In this document: positions 21,620 to 30,842 of the stretch, piece by piece | Position numbering within the stretch: position 1 is the stretch's first letter | Layout: each line of letters starts with the position of its first letter | Source of the DNA: Tricholomella constricta | Taxonomy: Eukaryota; Basidiomycota; Agaricomycetes; Agaricales; Lyophyllaceae | Assembly: GCA_013368375.1 (NCBI GenBank) | Contig: JAACJP010000002.1 | Location: 62,001-126,000, forward strand | Direction: 5' to 3' | DNA length: 64,000 bases | Translations under genes and position numbers: made by a program | Notes under the pieces: generated by a model | What the model saw: only the letters and a program-made list of their open reading frames with translations | Database searches by the model: none | Told to the model about the DNA's origin: nothing

Positions 21620-24600
21620 TCTCCGCATTGGCGCATGGAATATACACGGCAACCTTGCGCTGAAACTGCTCCAAAATGATGTACTTACTATTGTCCGTCA
21701 ATGTGATGTCTTTCTATTTCTCGAGACATGGTTACATCCTGCACAGCATGAGGTTCTCGCCATCCCTGATGGCTACCAGATTTATTCTTCTTCTCGGCCT
21801 GCGTACTCTGATCTGCGGCCCCAACGAGGTGGTGTTGCTGTACTGCTCCGTACCTCCCTTCCAGCCCACATCAAGGACTCCCTATGCGCGCCGGACATAA
21901 TTGCCCTCGAGCTTCCTGACTGTCTTATACTGGGTATGTACATACCGCCCTCGGGCTCCAATTGGGCTGCATGGACCTCGGTTGACCCTGAGGACCACTG
22001 TCTTGGTCTCATTGACCTGGCACACCGCACCACGTCCAAACCCATCGTTGTCCTTGGTGACTTCAATGCCCGAACGGCTTCCCGCCAGGTCAGCTTGCCG
22101 GACTCCCCTATGCGGCAGTCGCTCGATGAGCTCACCAATGCCCGCGGCTTGCGAATGCTCAGCATCCTACGCGCCCATTCCCTTGTGATCCTCAATGGCA
22201 CAGATTATGAGTCCTCTCGACCAGGGGCGCTCACTTCTTTCCAACCTATGGGTTCCTCCGTTGTCGACTACGCTCTCGTCTCTCACACTCTCCTGTCCTG
22301 CCTAACCCGAGCCGCGTTTCGAGTCTGCGACATGGAGTGGTCGGATCATGCCCACCTCCGCCTGGAAGTCAACTTTCCTTCCACCGCTTCTAGTGTGCTG
22401 CCGTCCTCCAACCCCCCCTCCATCCGGAACGCATTATTGGCTCTCGGACACGACGACGCCTATGGTGATAGTCAGCAGCTAAACCTCGAGCTCCGGCGTG
22501 TGCTTGCGTCTGCGAAGACGGATGAAGAAGCCACTATTGATTTATATGGCCCTGTGACTGCCATCACTACCCCTCTAACCGTCTATATTGCAACGACATG
22601 TCGGCGGCTCCAGGCGGCCCCCCCAACGGCTGCCTTTGGCCTCTTCTTCGGTCCAAAAAACTGCCACAATATTGGATACCGCATTACGGGACCTCAGACC
22701 GATGTGCGTGCCTCCGTCGCAGCCGTTCTGTGTGTCCTGCAAGTGACATCTCCCGATTCCTCCCTACATGTCTACATTCCCTCTCAATATGTTATCCGCA
22801 CTCTTGCATACTGGGCCTCGCGCTTCCAATCTCAGGGCTGGGACTGCCCAAATGGAGATCTCTTCTCAGTCATTGTTGGTTTCCTCGCCACCCGTGCTGC
22901 ACCCGTGTCCCTCCGTTGGATTTCGTCATCCTCTGACAATGCCCACTATCGCGAGGCGCGCACCCTGGCAATAACGCACTGTCAGCGATTGCCAACAGTT
23001 GCTCCCTACCTACCGCCGCCAGCGCCTGTGCTACCTTCCTTCGATGTCGCTGCCGATGGCTCTCCACTCCAACAACTTGTTAAAGTCACCACGCCTTTGC
23101 CGGTCACCCCTCCCCTGCCTCCATCCAAGGAGATCTCCTTCCCGGTGCTCCACGTCGACTTCGATGATGAGTCGCACCGCGGGCGGCACAGGGAACGGGA
23201 GGCCAAGATGCTGAACCTTCGGCGGCTAAAGGCCTGTCAGACGTCTCGCCAGTTCTGGACTATCATCCGTGAATGGACGGACCCCAAATCGCGCCCACCT
23301 CAGGTGACAATCTTTTCAGACAAACCCTTCACATTCTCTCATACATGTTCCAAGGTCACTGCGCAACAGCTCCATCACGTCTTCAGAGGGCGAATAAATC
23401 CCCCTCCTGTGCCCTCCTCCACCTTCGACGCTGATGTGTATGCCGAAGCACTCGCCTTCTACCGCATCATACCTGCTACCACCATAGACCGGACGCCCGA
23501 GGCGTTTTTTTCCTCACCTCTCTCCCTTGCTGAATTGCAGTGGGCGAAGAAAAAGCTGCAGAGGGATAACCTACATAGTGCGTGCGGTGCTGACAATGTT
23601 TCTTATGCCACAATCGCACGCATCCCCAATACCAATCTGCTCTCGCTCCTGCAACTTTGCATCGACCTCCGCCGCGCGCCTGGTCCATGGCTGTATACTG
23701 TCCTGGTCGGTGTCCTGAAGCGACGGCGCAACCCGATGAATCCCAACGACTACCGACTCATAGGCCTTGAGTCCTGCATGCTCAAGCTATTGACCCTCCT
23801 CATCGACAAACGCCTACGCGATTGGGCAGAGGCCTATCACATCCTCCCGGATACCCAGAATGGCTTTCGACCGCACTATCGCACCAATAATAACTCATTT
23901 ATCCTACGCTGCGCGATAGAAAGGGCGCGCGCCACTGGAAAGACCATCTACATCGCCTTCATCGACCTTGAGAATGCATTTCCCTCCACCGATATTCCCC
24001 TCCTGTGGACCAAGCTATATCGTAAAGGAGTTGCAGGCCCCATTTTCGATTGGCTACGCACCCTGTATGCCGACATGAACTACATTGTCCGTCACGGCGG
24101 GGCCCTCTCCGAAAGCTTCACCTCCCTGCTCGGACTGCTCACAGGCGACACCGCGTCCCCCAGCCTGTGGAACATCTTTTTCTCCGACCTCTCTATCCCG
24201 GATCATGTCGATGATGTGCGTCTCCATGGTCGTGCCGTCTCGCATGTTGAGCAGGCTGATGACGTCGTCCTGTTCACGGCGTCCCCCCACGGCCTTCAGT
24301 TCAAACTTGACTGCCTGTCCGGCTGGTGCTCTATCAACCGTCTCATCATCAGTGCACGCAAATCGCGATGGGCCATTGCACGGGCCTCTCAGCGCAGTCA
24401 ACCTCACGTCACTACGCCTATCACTATTAATGGCGTCCCCGTCAAGTTCGTCACAGAACACACCTATGTCGGCATCACCTTCGATTTCGACAGCCCCTCA
24501 ATGTTCAGAAAACACTGTACCACGAAGGCATCGGCGGCGAGCGGCATCTCTGGGGCCACCTTCACCCTTGACTCGTTTGTGGGTGCCATCCCGCCCTCAG

Positions 24601-25529
24601 ACGCACGTCAGCTATATATGGCCCGGGTGGACCCGCACCTCATTCACGGGTGCGAAGTCATCCTTGATGTCGACCGCGCTGCCCTCAATGAGCTCGAGAA
24701 GGTGCAGCGGACCTTCATTCGAAGGATGCTCCATCTGTCTGCCCGCTCGTTGCTACACCCACTGTACACAGAGACGGGCCTGATGCCCATCAAGTATCGC
24801 CGCATTATTCTTGCTGTCGGGTTCCTCAACTCCGTCTTTCGTCTTGCCCCAAATTGTCTCGCATATGCCGCCCTTATGGATTCCATCAGCCTCGCGCATG
24901 ACCACCCTCACGATCGTCAGCCGTCGTGGGTCAAAAACCTCGCTAAAGTTTGTGGGGACCTCCCTGAGCCCGTTCTCGTTGATGTCGACGACTTGCCTAC
25001 CTGCGCGCCCGGCCTCCCCATGCTACTTGAACGCTCTGCAAAAACCACACTCCAAGCTGGCTGGGACGACTCCACCAAGCTTGTTTTCCGCGCGCGCGGT
25101 CACGATGTCACCCGTCGTCGTCTTCAACCTTATCTCAAGCTGCCTGATCCACGCCACAGGCACGCTGTCACTCAGCTTCTCCTCTGTGACCACCCGCTTG
25201 CCGTTGAGCAGCTCCGGCGCCGCCGCTGGGCCAGGGGACGCATTGAACGGCCGCAGCGCTTGTGCCGTTTCTGTAGAACAGCCGTCGAGGACGAAGTACA
25301 TGCACTCTTCGGATGCCGCTCCAGTGAGCGTCTGCTCCTCGCCCGTGACCAATATCTCGCGGATCTCTTCACGCAGGCTCCTGCCACGCGCATCATGTTC
25401 TATACATCCCCCGCTGCTGATCTGGTTGACCACCTCGTCAATCATACCGAAACCCTACCAGCCTTCGCAGCTTATGTACATGACGTCTTCCGTATCTATG
25501 ATGAGACCCCAATGTTTCTTGTTACTTGA
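21620..25529 (+). CDS. LINE ORF2 polyprotein: endonuclease, inactive RNase H fold, reverse transcriptase, zinc knuckle
   Basis: The domains in order are as follows. The APE-like endonuclease has its first motif WNIHGN (about 21636), then FLFLETWL, GDFNAR (about 22055) and WSDHAHLRLE (about 22338), all catalytic residues present. An RNase H-like fold (about 22573-22972) starts LTVYIATTC where active enzymes have TDGS, then has RASVAAV for RAEL, VYIPSQYVI for DSKYV and YREARTLA for NEEADRLA, so every catalytic acid is replaced. The reverse transcriptase has FIDLENAF (about 23955) and QADDVVLF (about 24254) intact. A CX2CX7HX4C knuckle, CRFCRTAVEDEVHALFGC, lies near the end (about 25264-25316). 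The first in-frame ATG is 21936, downstream of the essential WNIHGN motif, so translation must begin by splicing from ORF1, non-ATG start or reinitiation. The frame opens after a TAA at 21555. Confidence 0.93.
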
Positions 25530-25548
25530 ATCAAACATTGTCCTCTCA

Positions 25549-25707
25549 CTTAGCGAGTCCCTCCACTCATTCGCCGCTCTGTACAGCGGTCACTCCGGGC
25601 ACCTGAAAGACAGGAAGCTACTTAGCGAGTCGCACCAGTCACTCAACGTTCTCGGCAGCGGTCGCTCCGGGCACCTGAAAGACAAAAAACTACTTACCCC
25701 TGACAGC
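25549..25707 (+). repeat. 72-bp tandem repeats in the LINE 3' UTR
   Basis: Units start CTTAGCGAGTC at 25549 and 25621, with a partial third (CTTACCCC) at 25693. Both full units end CTCCGGGCACCTGAAAGACA plus a short purine run. Period is 72 bp. Structured or repeated 3' ends are often what a LINE reverse transcriptase recognises to prime; that function is inferred. Confidence 0.8.
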
Positions 25708-25772
25708 AATCATTTTTCGTCCGATTTACTTGGTGGAAACCTTGCCTGCCTCCAGTGGCGTGTCGCGTAGGT

Positions 25773-26215
25773 AAACTAACCCGTGCGATCCCGTATATCA
25801 CAGCGGCTCTGGTTTACTTACGTCCGTAGCATACAAGTGATGCCATGTATGTAGTACGGGCCCCGCTCGTTCTTTTTCGGGACCATTGCGGGAAATACAT
25901 CCATCCATCCATCCATCCATCCAGCCGCGCTAGTCATGTACTGTCGATCACGACCGCTCGGAACGATCAGGGTTTCATCTCTAAGCCTAAGAACGATACA
26001 CTTCTGGCAATGTCCTCTTCGACTCGTATACAGGCTGCGCGCGAGAGAAATATGTCTCGACCGTCTCTGAAGTCATGGATGGATGGATGGATGGATTACC
26101 CGCAGCAATCCCGAAAAAGAACCAGCGAGGGTACTACATGCATGACATGAAGTGTATGCTACGGACGTAAATAAACCAGCGCCGGTGCGATATTCGGAAT
26201 CTCACGGACTAGTTT
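25773..26215. mobile_element. 0.44-kb long-inverted-repeat (MITE- or foldback-like) element
   Basis: The left arm, about 25773-25923, is the imperfect reverse complement of the right arm, about 26074-26215. Matching blocks include ACGTCCGTAGCATACA (25820-25835 with 26153-26168) and GTTCTTTTTCGGGA (about 25869-25882 with its complement near 26111-26124). Each arm ends internally in an inverted tetranucleotide array, CATC on the left and GGAT on the right. The arms leave a loop of about 150 bp with no coding capacity. By eye, arm identity is about 80%. Outer ends start AAACTA and finish TAGTTT. No transposase is inside and no target-site duplication could be fixed. It lies between the LINE tail and the catalase promoter. 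Confidence 0.8.
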
Positions 26216-26411
26216 GACACCCAAGGGAGAACGACGAGATGAACAGTGGTGCCGTTCAATTCTTCCTCTCGCCGGCTGCTCCACTGCCAGGGGGAGCAGC
26301 AGCCGAGTTCGATGGCGCACGATGTCCAGACGCTCCACTCCATGGCCTATGACAAACACCGCCGTGCGTCACAGGTGATATCATACCAGCCCTCTCAGAT
26401 CTTAGACCATC

Positions 26412-26417
26412 TATAAA
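26412..26417 (+). promoter_or_regulatory. TATA box of the catalase gene
   Basis: TATAAA lies 39 nt upstream of the catalase ATG (26456), a position that would give a very short leader. The inverted-repeat element ends about 200 bp further upstream. Confidence 0.5.
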
Positions 26418-26455
26418 GACTCCCGACTGACACCGTCCTCTCAATTTTTGCCAAC

Positions 26456-29085
26456 ATGGCTTCAGTCGGGCACATTATGAAGCACGCTATTGACACTGCA
26501 ACTTCGACGGCTAAAGTTGCTGACTTGGACCGCGATACGATCGATGCGAGCGTCTCCGGCTCACATGGCATAACGACGGATCACGGTGTACGAGTCTCGG
26601 ATACCGATAACTGGCATGTCACCATCCCTCTCGAATTGAAGTAACACTGAACTCGCCCCCCTGCGCAGGTTGAAAGCTTCGAGCGCCGGCACCGGCCCCT
26701 CCCTTCTCGAAGATCAGATCGCCCGCGAGAAGATACACCGCTTCGATCATGAGCGTATTCCAGAGCGTGTCGTCCATGCGCGAGGTGCTGGCGCTCATGG
26801 GTACTTCAAGGTCTATGACGACAGCGCATCGAAGTACACCTACGCCCCCGTCTTGACTGACCCTTCGCGCACGACCTCAGCCTTTGTACGGTTCAGTACT
26901 GTACAAGGATCTCGTGGCAGCGCGGTGAGTAGCATTTTTGAACGTGCGCCTCAGTTACAAATACTGATCTTGTTTATTTTGTAGGATACTGTGCGCGATG
27001 TTCGAGGGTTTGCTGTTAAAATGTACACCGACGAGGGAAACTGGGACCTTGTCGGAAACGATATACCAGTCTTTTTCATTCAAGACGCCATCAAGTTTCC
27101 AGATATCATCCACGCTGTGAAGCCGGAGCCTCATAACGAGGTCCCGCAGGGCCAGTCTGCGCACAACAATTTCTGGGACTTCGTTGGCCTTCAGCCTGAG
27201 TGTAAGTATTTTCATGAAGGAAGTTCTTCTTCACTAAATAACCCCATCTCATAGCTGCTCACATGGTGATGTGGGTCATGTCCGACAGAGGTTTGTCGGT
27301 TCTAGTTCGGGAATTTGAGTTGCACACTGATTTCCTCGAGCTAGGCATCCCACGCTCTTTCAGGATGATGCAAGGATTTGGCGTCAATACGTACACGCTG
27401 CTGAATGCCGAAGGCCAGCGTCATTTCGTCAAATTCCATTTCATTCCAGAACTCGGTGTCCACAGTCTGATGTGGGATGAAGCTCTTAAAATCGCCGGCC
27501 AGGATCCTGGTGAGCCTTCTTCTGCCCGAGGCTCGCTTTTGTCTTGTTAACGAGTCACACCTCCACATAGATTTTCATCGCAAGGATCTCAACGAGGCCA
27601 TCGAGAACGGATGCCCCGCCAAGTGGACGTTCGCAATTCAGACCATCCCAGAGAAGGACGAGCACAACTTTGATTTCGACATCCTGGATGCTACAAAGGT
27701 TTGGCCCGAGGAACTTGTTCCTCTCCAAACAATCGGCGAGCTCGTCTTGAACCGTACAGTCGACGAATTCTTCCCAGAGACCGAGCAAGTGGCGTTCTGT
27801 ACCTCGCACGTTGTTCCTGGCATAGGCTTCAGCGACGATCCCCTTCTGCAAGGACGCAACTTCTCGTACTTCGATACGCAGATTACGAGGCTGGGCATCA
27901 ACTGGGAACAGGTGGGCTACCTGGAAGTTTCCACGGATTATCCGTGTAACAATTATCTTTGCAGATTCCCATCAACCGTCCTGTCTGCCCTGTCATGAAT
28001 CATCAACGTGACGGACAACAGCAACATCGCATCATTAAAAGCAACGTCAATTATTGGCCCAATCGCAAGGATGTCGGTCACCCCATCCCTGCCATCGAGG
28101 GAGGATACGCCGAGTTCCAGCAGAAAGTAAACGGCATCAAGCAACGCACTCGCGGTGCCAAGTTCCAGGAACACTACAACCAAGCTGAACTCTTCTACAA
28201 CTCCCTTACTTCTTATGAGAAAGCACATCTCGCCTCTGCTATCTCATTCGAGCTAAGCCACTGCGACGACCCCGTGGTTTACAAGACATACGTGAACAAC
28301 ATTCTCTCCAACATTTCCCTCGACCTTGCTCAGGTCGTCTCGCAAAACGTCGGCGGTGCTCTCCCTGAGAAGCCGAGCAACTTACGCACCACGCACGGCA
28401 AGAAATCCAGTCCGCTCTCGCAGCTCTACTATGCTCCAAAGACCCTGACGATCGCCTCGCGCCGCATCGCAATCCTGCTTGCGGACGGCTTCAATGGCAC
28501 GGAGTTACAGGCGGTACGTGCGGCGCTCGCGGGGATGGGTGCAGTTAACTTCCTGATTGGGCCGAGAAGGGGCGAGGTGAAGCCCGCGTCGGGACCGCCC
28601 GTGGTTGTAGACCACCATTACGAGGGCCAGCGCTCCACCCTGTTTGATGCTTTGTTCATTCCGTCTGGGGCGCAGCATGCGAAGGCACTCGCGGAGAATG
28701 GACGCACGGTTCATTGGGTCCGTGAGGCGTTTGGACATTGCAAGGCCATCGGCGCCATCGGCGAAGGTGCGTATTTTTCTACTTACTTTATTATCAGGCG
28801 TTGTAAGCTCATGCGCTCGTCTTGTAAACTTTAGCCGTAGAATTCGTTCAGAATGCCGTCACTTTACCTGAAGTGCAGCTCGCGCGGGCGCTCGGTAGCG
28901 ACGACGTGGTCAGCTCGTACGGAGTTGTCACTACTGGAAAATACGGCGTGGCGGCTGCTGCTTCTGATGTCATCTCAATCGCAGCGGGTCCTAAAGGCTT
29001 CGTGTCAAATTTTGCGTACGAGATCAGCAAGCATAGGTGCTGGGATCGGGAGATGGATGGTTTGGTCTCGAAGGTGGCGTACTGA
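26456..29085 (+). CDS. Large-subunit catalase with C-terminal DJ-1/PfpI-like domain
   Basis: Haem catalase that removes H2O2; tetrameric, clade 2. Eight or so exons. The N-terminus [20 protein letters not shown] has no secretion signal. The active-site His lies in [14 protein letters not shown], the conserved Asn region in [14 protein letters not shown], and the haem Tyr in [14 protein letters not shown]. The fold closes with [15 protein letters not shown]. About 150 residues follow that form a flavodoxin/DJ-1-like domain ([32 protein letters not shown]), the mark of large-subunit enzymes. The first intron (26614-26668) appears to use a GC donor (GCATGT) to make DTDNW-LKASS. Others are GT-AG, including one at 27291-27342 inside MSDRG-IPRSF. 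Its product H2O is the sink for peroxide made by GMC-type oxidases such as the one at the left edge. Confidence 0.95.
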
Positions 29086-29549
29086 ATTATACTTGTCGTC
29101 AATGAATTTCTGTACTTGTAATTTGATAGTCCCATGTTACCAATACTATGTAGTTTGCATCGACTCCCATAAATTACACTGCGAGGCTGGTGGACCGATG
29201 TGGCGCCTCATGAAATTCGCCGCGTGTTTACGTTGACACGTGCACAAGAGAATGCCGGCGAGACCCCTCTTTAGGGTCTCCACCTCACATCAATTCCAGT
29301 CTATTTCCCTCCTCAGGTGATTGGCTGGCTATTTTTCTTATTGGGTATCACCACAATAACCATTCCCCTCATCAGTCGGAAAAATGATTTCCTCGGGGGT
29401 CCGACCACGCAACCCGGCTTCAGGGAAAAGTGAGTCACTGGTCACGCGAGTGACTCGTTCGTGAACGTTCTATTGCCCTGGGTTGTGCCATCGACAACAG
29501 GACTTGCTCGGCTTTGGACTTTTACTTGAACTTTATACGCCTTTACTAG

Positions 29550-29745
29550 TACGACTTTCCTCTCGAGCCCAACCTACACCCTCTGTTCACGGTCAACATG
29601 TGTCACCACATCAAACCGAAGTCGGTTGTTAAATACCTTTCTGGTATATGCAAGCAATTCGAGCCTCTCTTCCCTGAGGTCCGCGCTTTCCGCAACTCTG
29701 GCTTGGTCACTAAAACCTTGGCGGGCTGTTTGCGTCTCCGTGTGG
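29550..29745 (+). pseudogene. Relic of a tyrosine-recombinase core-binding domain
   Basis: After a stop (TAG 29547), a frame reads YDFPLEPNLHPLFTVNMCHH, then IKPKSVVKYLSGICKQFEPL and FRNSGLVTKTLAGCLR. The pattern (SVV-YLSGIC-Q-EP-FP-VR--RNS-LV--TL-GC-R) matches the SAM-like core-binding part of tyrosine recombinases found in Agaricomycete Crypton/DIRS-type elements. The catalytic R-H-R-Y domain does not follow; sequence similarity ends near 29745. Only this short piece survives. Confidence 0.6.
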
Positions 29746-29850
29746 TCCCTACCTATGGAAGATCAAGCCTCTCAGCTTCCCCTCTCGGGATACTTACTGG
29801 AAACCGGCGTTCCTCAGCAAGACCGTGCCGTGTAATATTAACTTACCTTA

Positions 29851-29887
29851 CCTTACCTTACCTTACCTTACCTTACCTTACCTTACC
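29851..29887. repeat. (CTTAC)n microsatellite
   Basis: About seven perfect ACCTT/CTTAC pentamers in a row just downstream of the recombinase relic. It does not match the fungal telomere unit CCCTAA. Confidence 0.9.
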
Positions 29888-30054
29888 CTCTAACACGAAT
29901 ATCTGTGACAGGAGGATCGATTTCGCCACGCGGTTGGGGACCCCTTCTTCTCTTTCTTTAAAAGGATTCTCATGATTTCATTCAGGTGCACTCCCAATAT
30001 ACATGCTTGCAACTCGATCACCGTCGCACTAGCAGATCATATTACTATGACACA

Positions 30055-30594
30055 ATGGCAAATCAACACCACAACACCCAACGCTTGTCCAAAAAAGTCT
30101 TCATCACCATCTTCTATCCATCTCTAATATTCCTCCCATTCCTTCCAGAGATCTATACTCCTATCGAAAGTCCCTTCTGGCAACACATGCTCAGGCTCGC
30201 AACCTGCTTTACGCTCATGACGCTCTGCTCCAAAATCCTGCATAACCCCCGCTTTCAGATAGTATCAACCGTTGTCGAAACCATCGCCCTCCTTGGAGCG
30301 CTCTTCATGCCGCCCAACGATCCTGCGTTTGAAGCAAACCCCTTCGGCAACCCCGACAACATTCCTTATGAACCCTACATGGTTCTCGACGAATGGGTAG
30401 GCTCGCCTGGAAACGGATGGGCCCTGTCGATTTTAGCCCGGTTTATCGCGTATGTCGTGCAGGTATCGTGGCGGATCATCATGCGGGAGCAAGTGACGTT
30501 CCCAGTTTTGGTCCTGATCAGAAAGCGCCTCGGAACACCCTGGTCTCGCGTTTTTAGACACGAGGTCAGGCAAAGAGGAAAGGCGGCGTCCTGA
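30055..30594 (+). CDS. Small hypothetical membrane protein
   Basis: 180 codons, one exon. I chose the ATG at 30055 (ACAATGGC) over the open frame upstream because of its better context and the lack of an earlier good ATG. Hydrophobic segments KVFITIFYPSLIFLPFLPEI and MLRLATCFTLMTLCSKILH, then IVSTVVETIALLGALFM, suggest two or three membrane passes. A segment near the end (WALSILARFIAYVVQVSW) may be another. The C-terminus is strongly basic (RKRLGTPWSRVFRHEVRQRG). No known family recognised. Confidence 0.6.
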   Translation: MANQHHNTQRLSKKVFITIFYPSLIFLPFLPEIYTPIESPFWQHMLRLATCFTLMTLCSKILHNPRFQIVSTVVETIALLGALFMPPNDPAFEANPFGNPDNIPYEPYMVLDEWVGSPGNGWALSILARFIAYVVQVSWRIIMREQVTFPVLVLIRKRLGTPWSRVFRHEVRQRGKAAS

Positions 30595-30842
30595 GGCGAA
30601 ATGATAGCTGTGGTAGTATGCGGGACCATATCTTCTCTCCCGTTACTCGCTCCGCTGATATTCACCAATGTATCACGAAGTGCGTCACCGTGTCCGACAC
30701 GTCCCCCGATCTGCTTCTTTACACTGGCCTCTGTACACATAACTTGTGAATGTACTTCTTTTGATATCTGAGCCCGAAACCGAGACATCCAGGTCGGCGG
30801 CATATGGTATATGGGGTATCATTTGATGAACCGACGAGGCTG

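Larger units (their letters stand above)
19412..25710 (+). mobile_element. Non-LTR retrotransposon (LINE) with two reading frames and repeated UTR motifs
   Basis: A complete-looking LINE. A 5' region carries directly repeated blocks, ORF1 spans 19928-21544, ORF2 spans 21620-25529, and a 3' UTR holds 72-bp tandem repeats. ORF2 has no internal stop over more than 1,300 codons, and its endonuclease and reverse transcriptase motifs are intact, so insertion is probably recent. Exact ends and target-site duplications could not be fixed by eye: the 5' boundary lies somewhere in 19200-19412 and the 3' end in 25700-25772. It sits between an F-box gene and catalase and breaks neither. Confidence 0.92.
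29086..30054. other. Intergenic region with mobile-element relic and microsatellite
   Basis: Holds the catalase 3' UTR, a tyrosine-recombinase-like relic (about 29550-29745), a CTTAC microsatellite (about 29851-29887) and the leader of the gene at 30055. Nothing else recognised. Confidence 0.5.

Noticed and set aside
24085..24783. 232-codon plus-strand frame inside the LINE
   Set aside because: Shadow of the reverse transcriptase frame; the catalytic motifs are read only in the ORF2 frame.
25549..25707. CRISPR-like spaced repeats
   Set aside because: Tandem 72-bp units without unique spacers, inside a LINE 3' UTR of a fungal genome.
29851..29887. Telomere-like repeat
   Set aside because: The unit is CTTAC, five bases, and does not match the fungal telomere repeat TTAGGG/CCCTAA.
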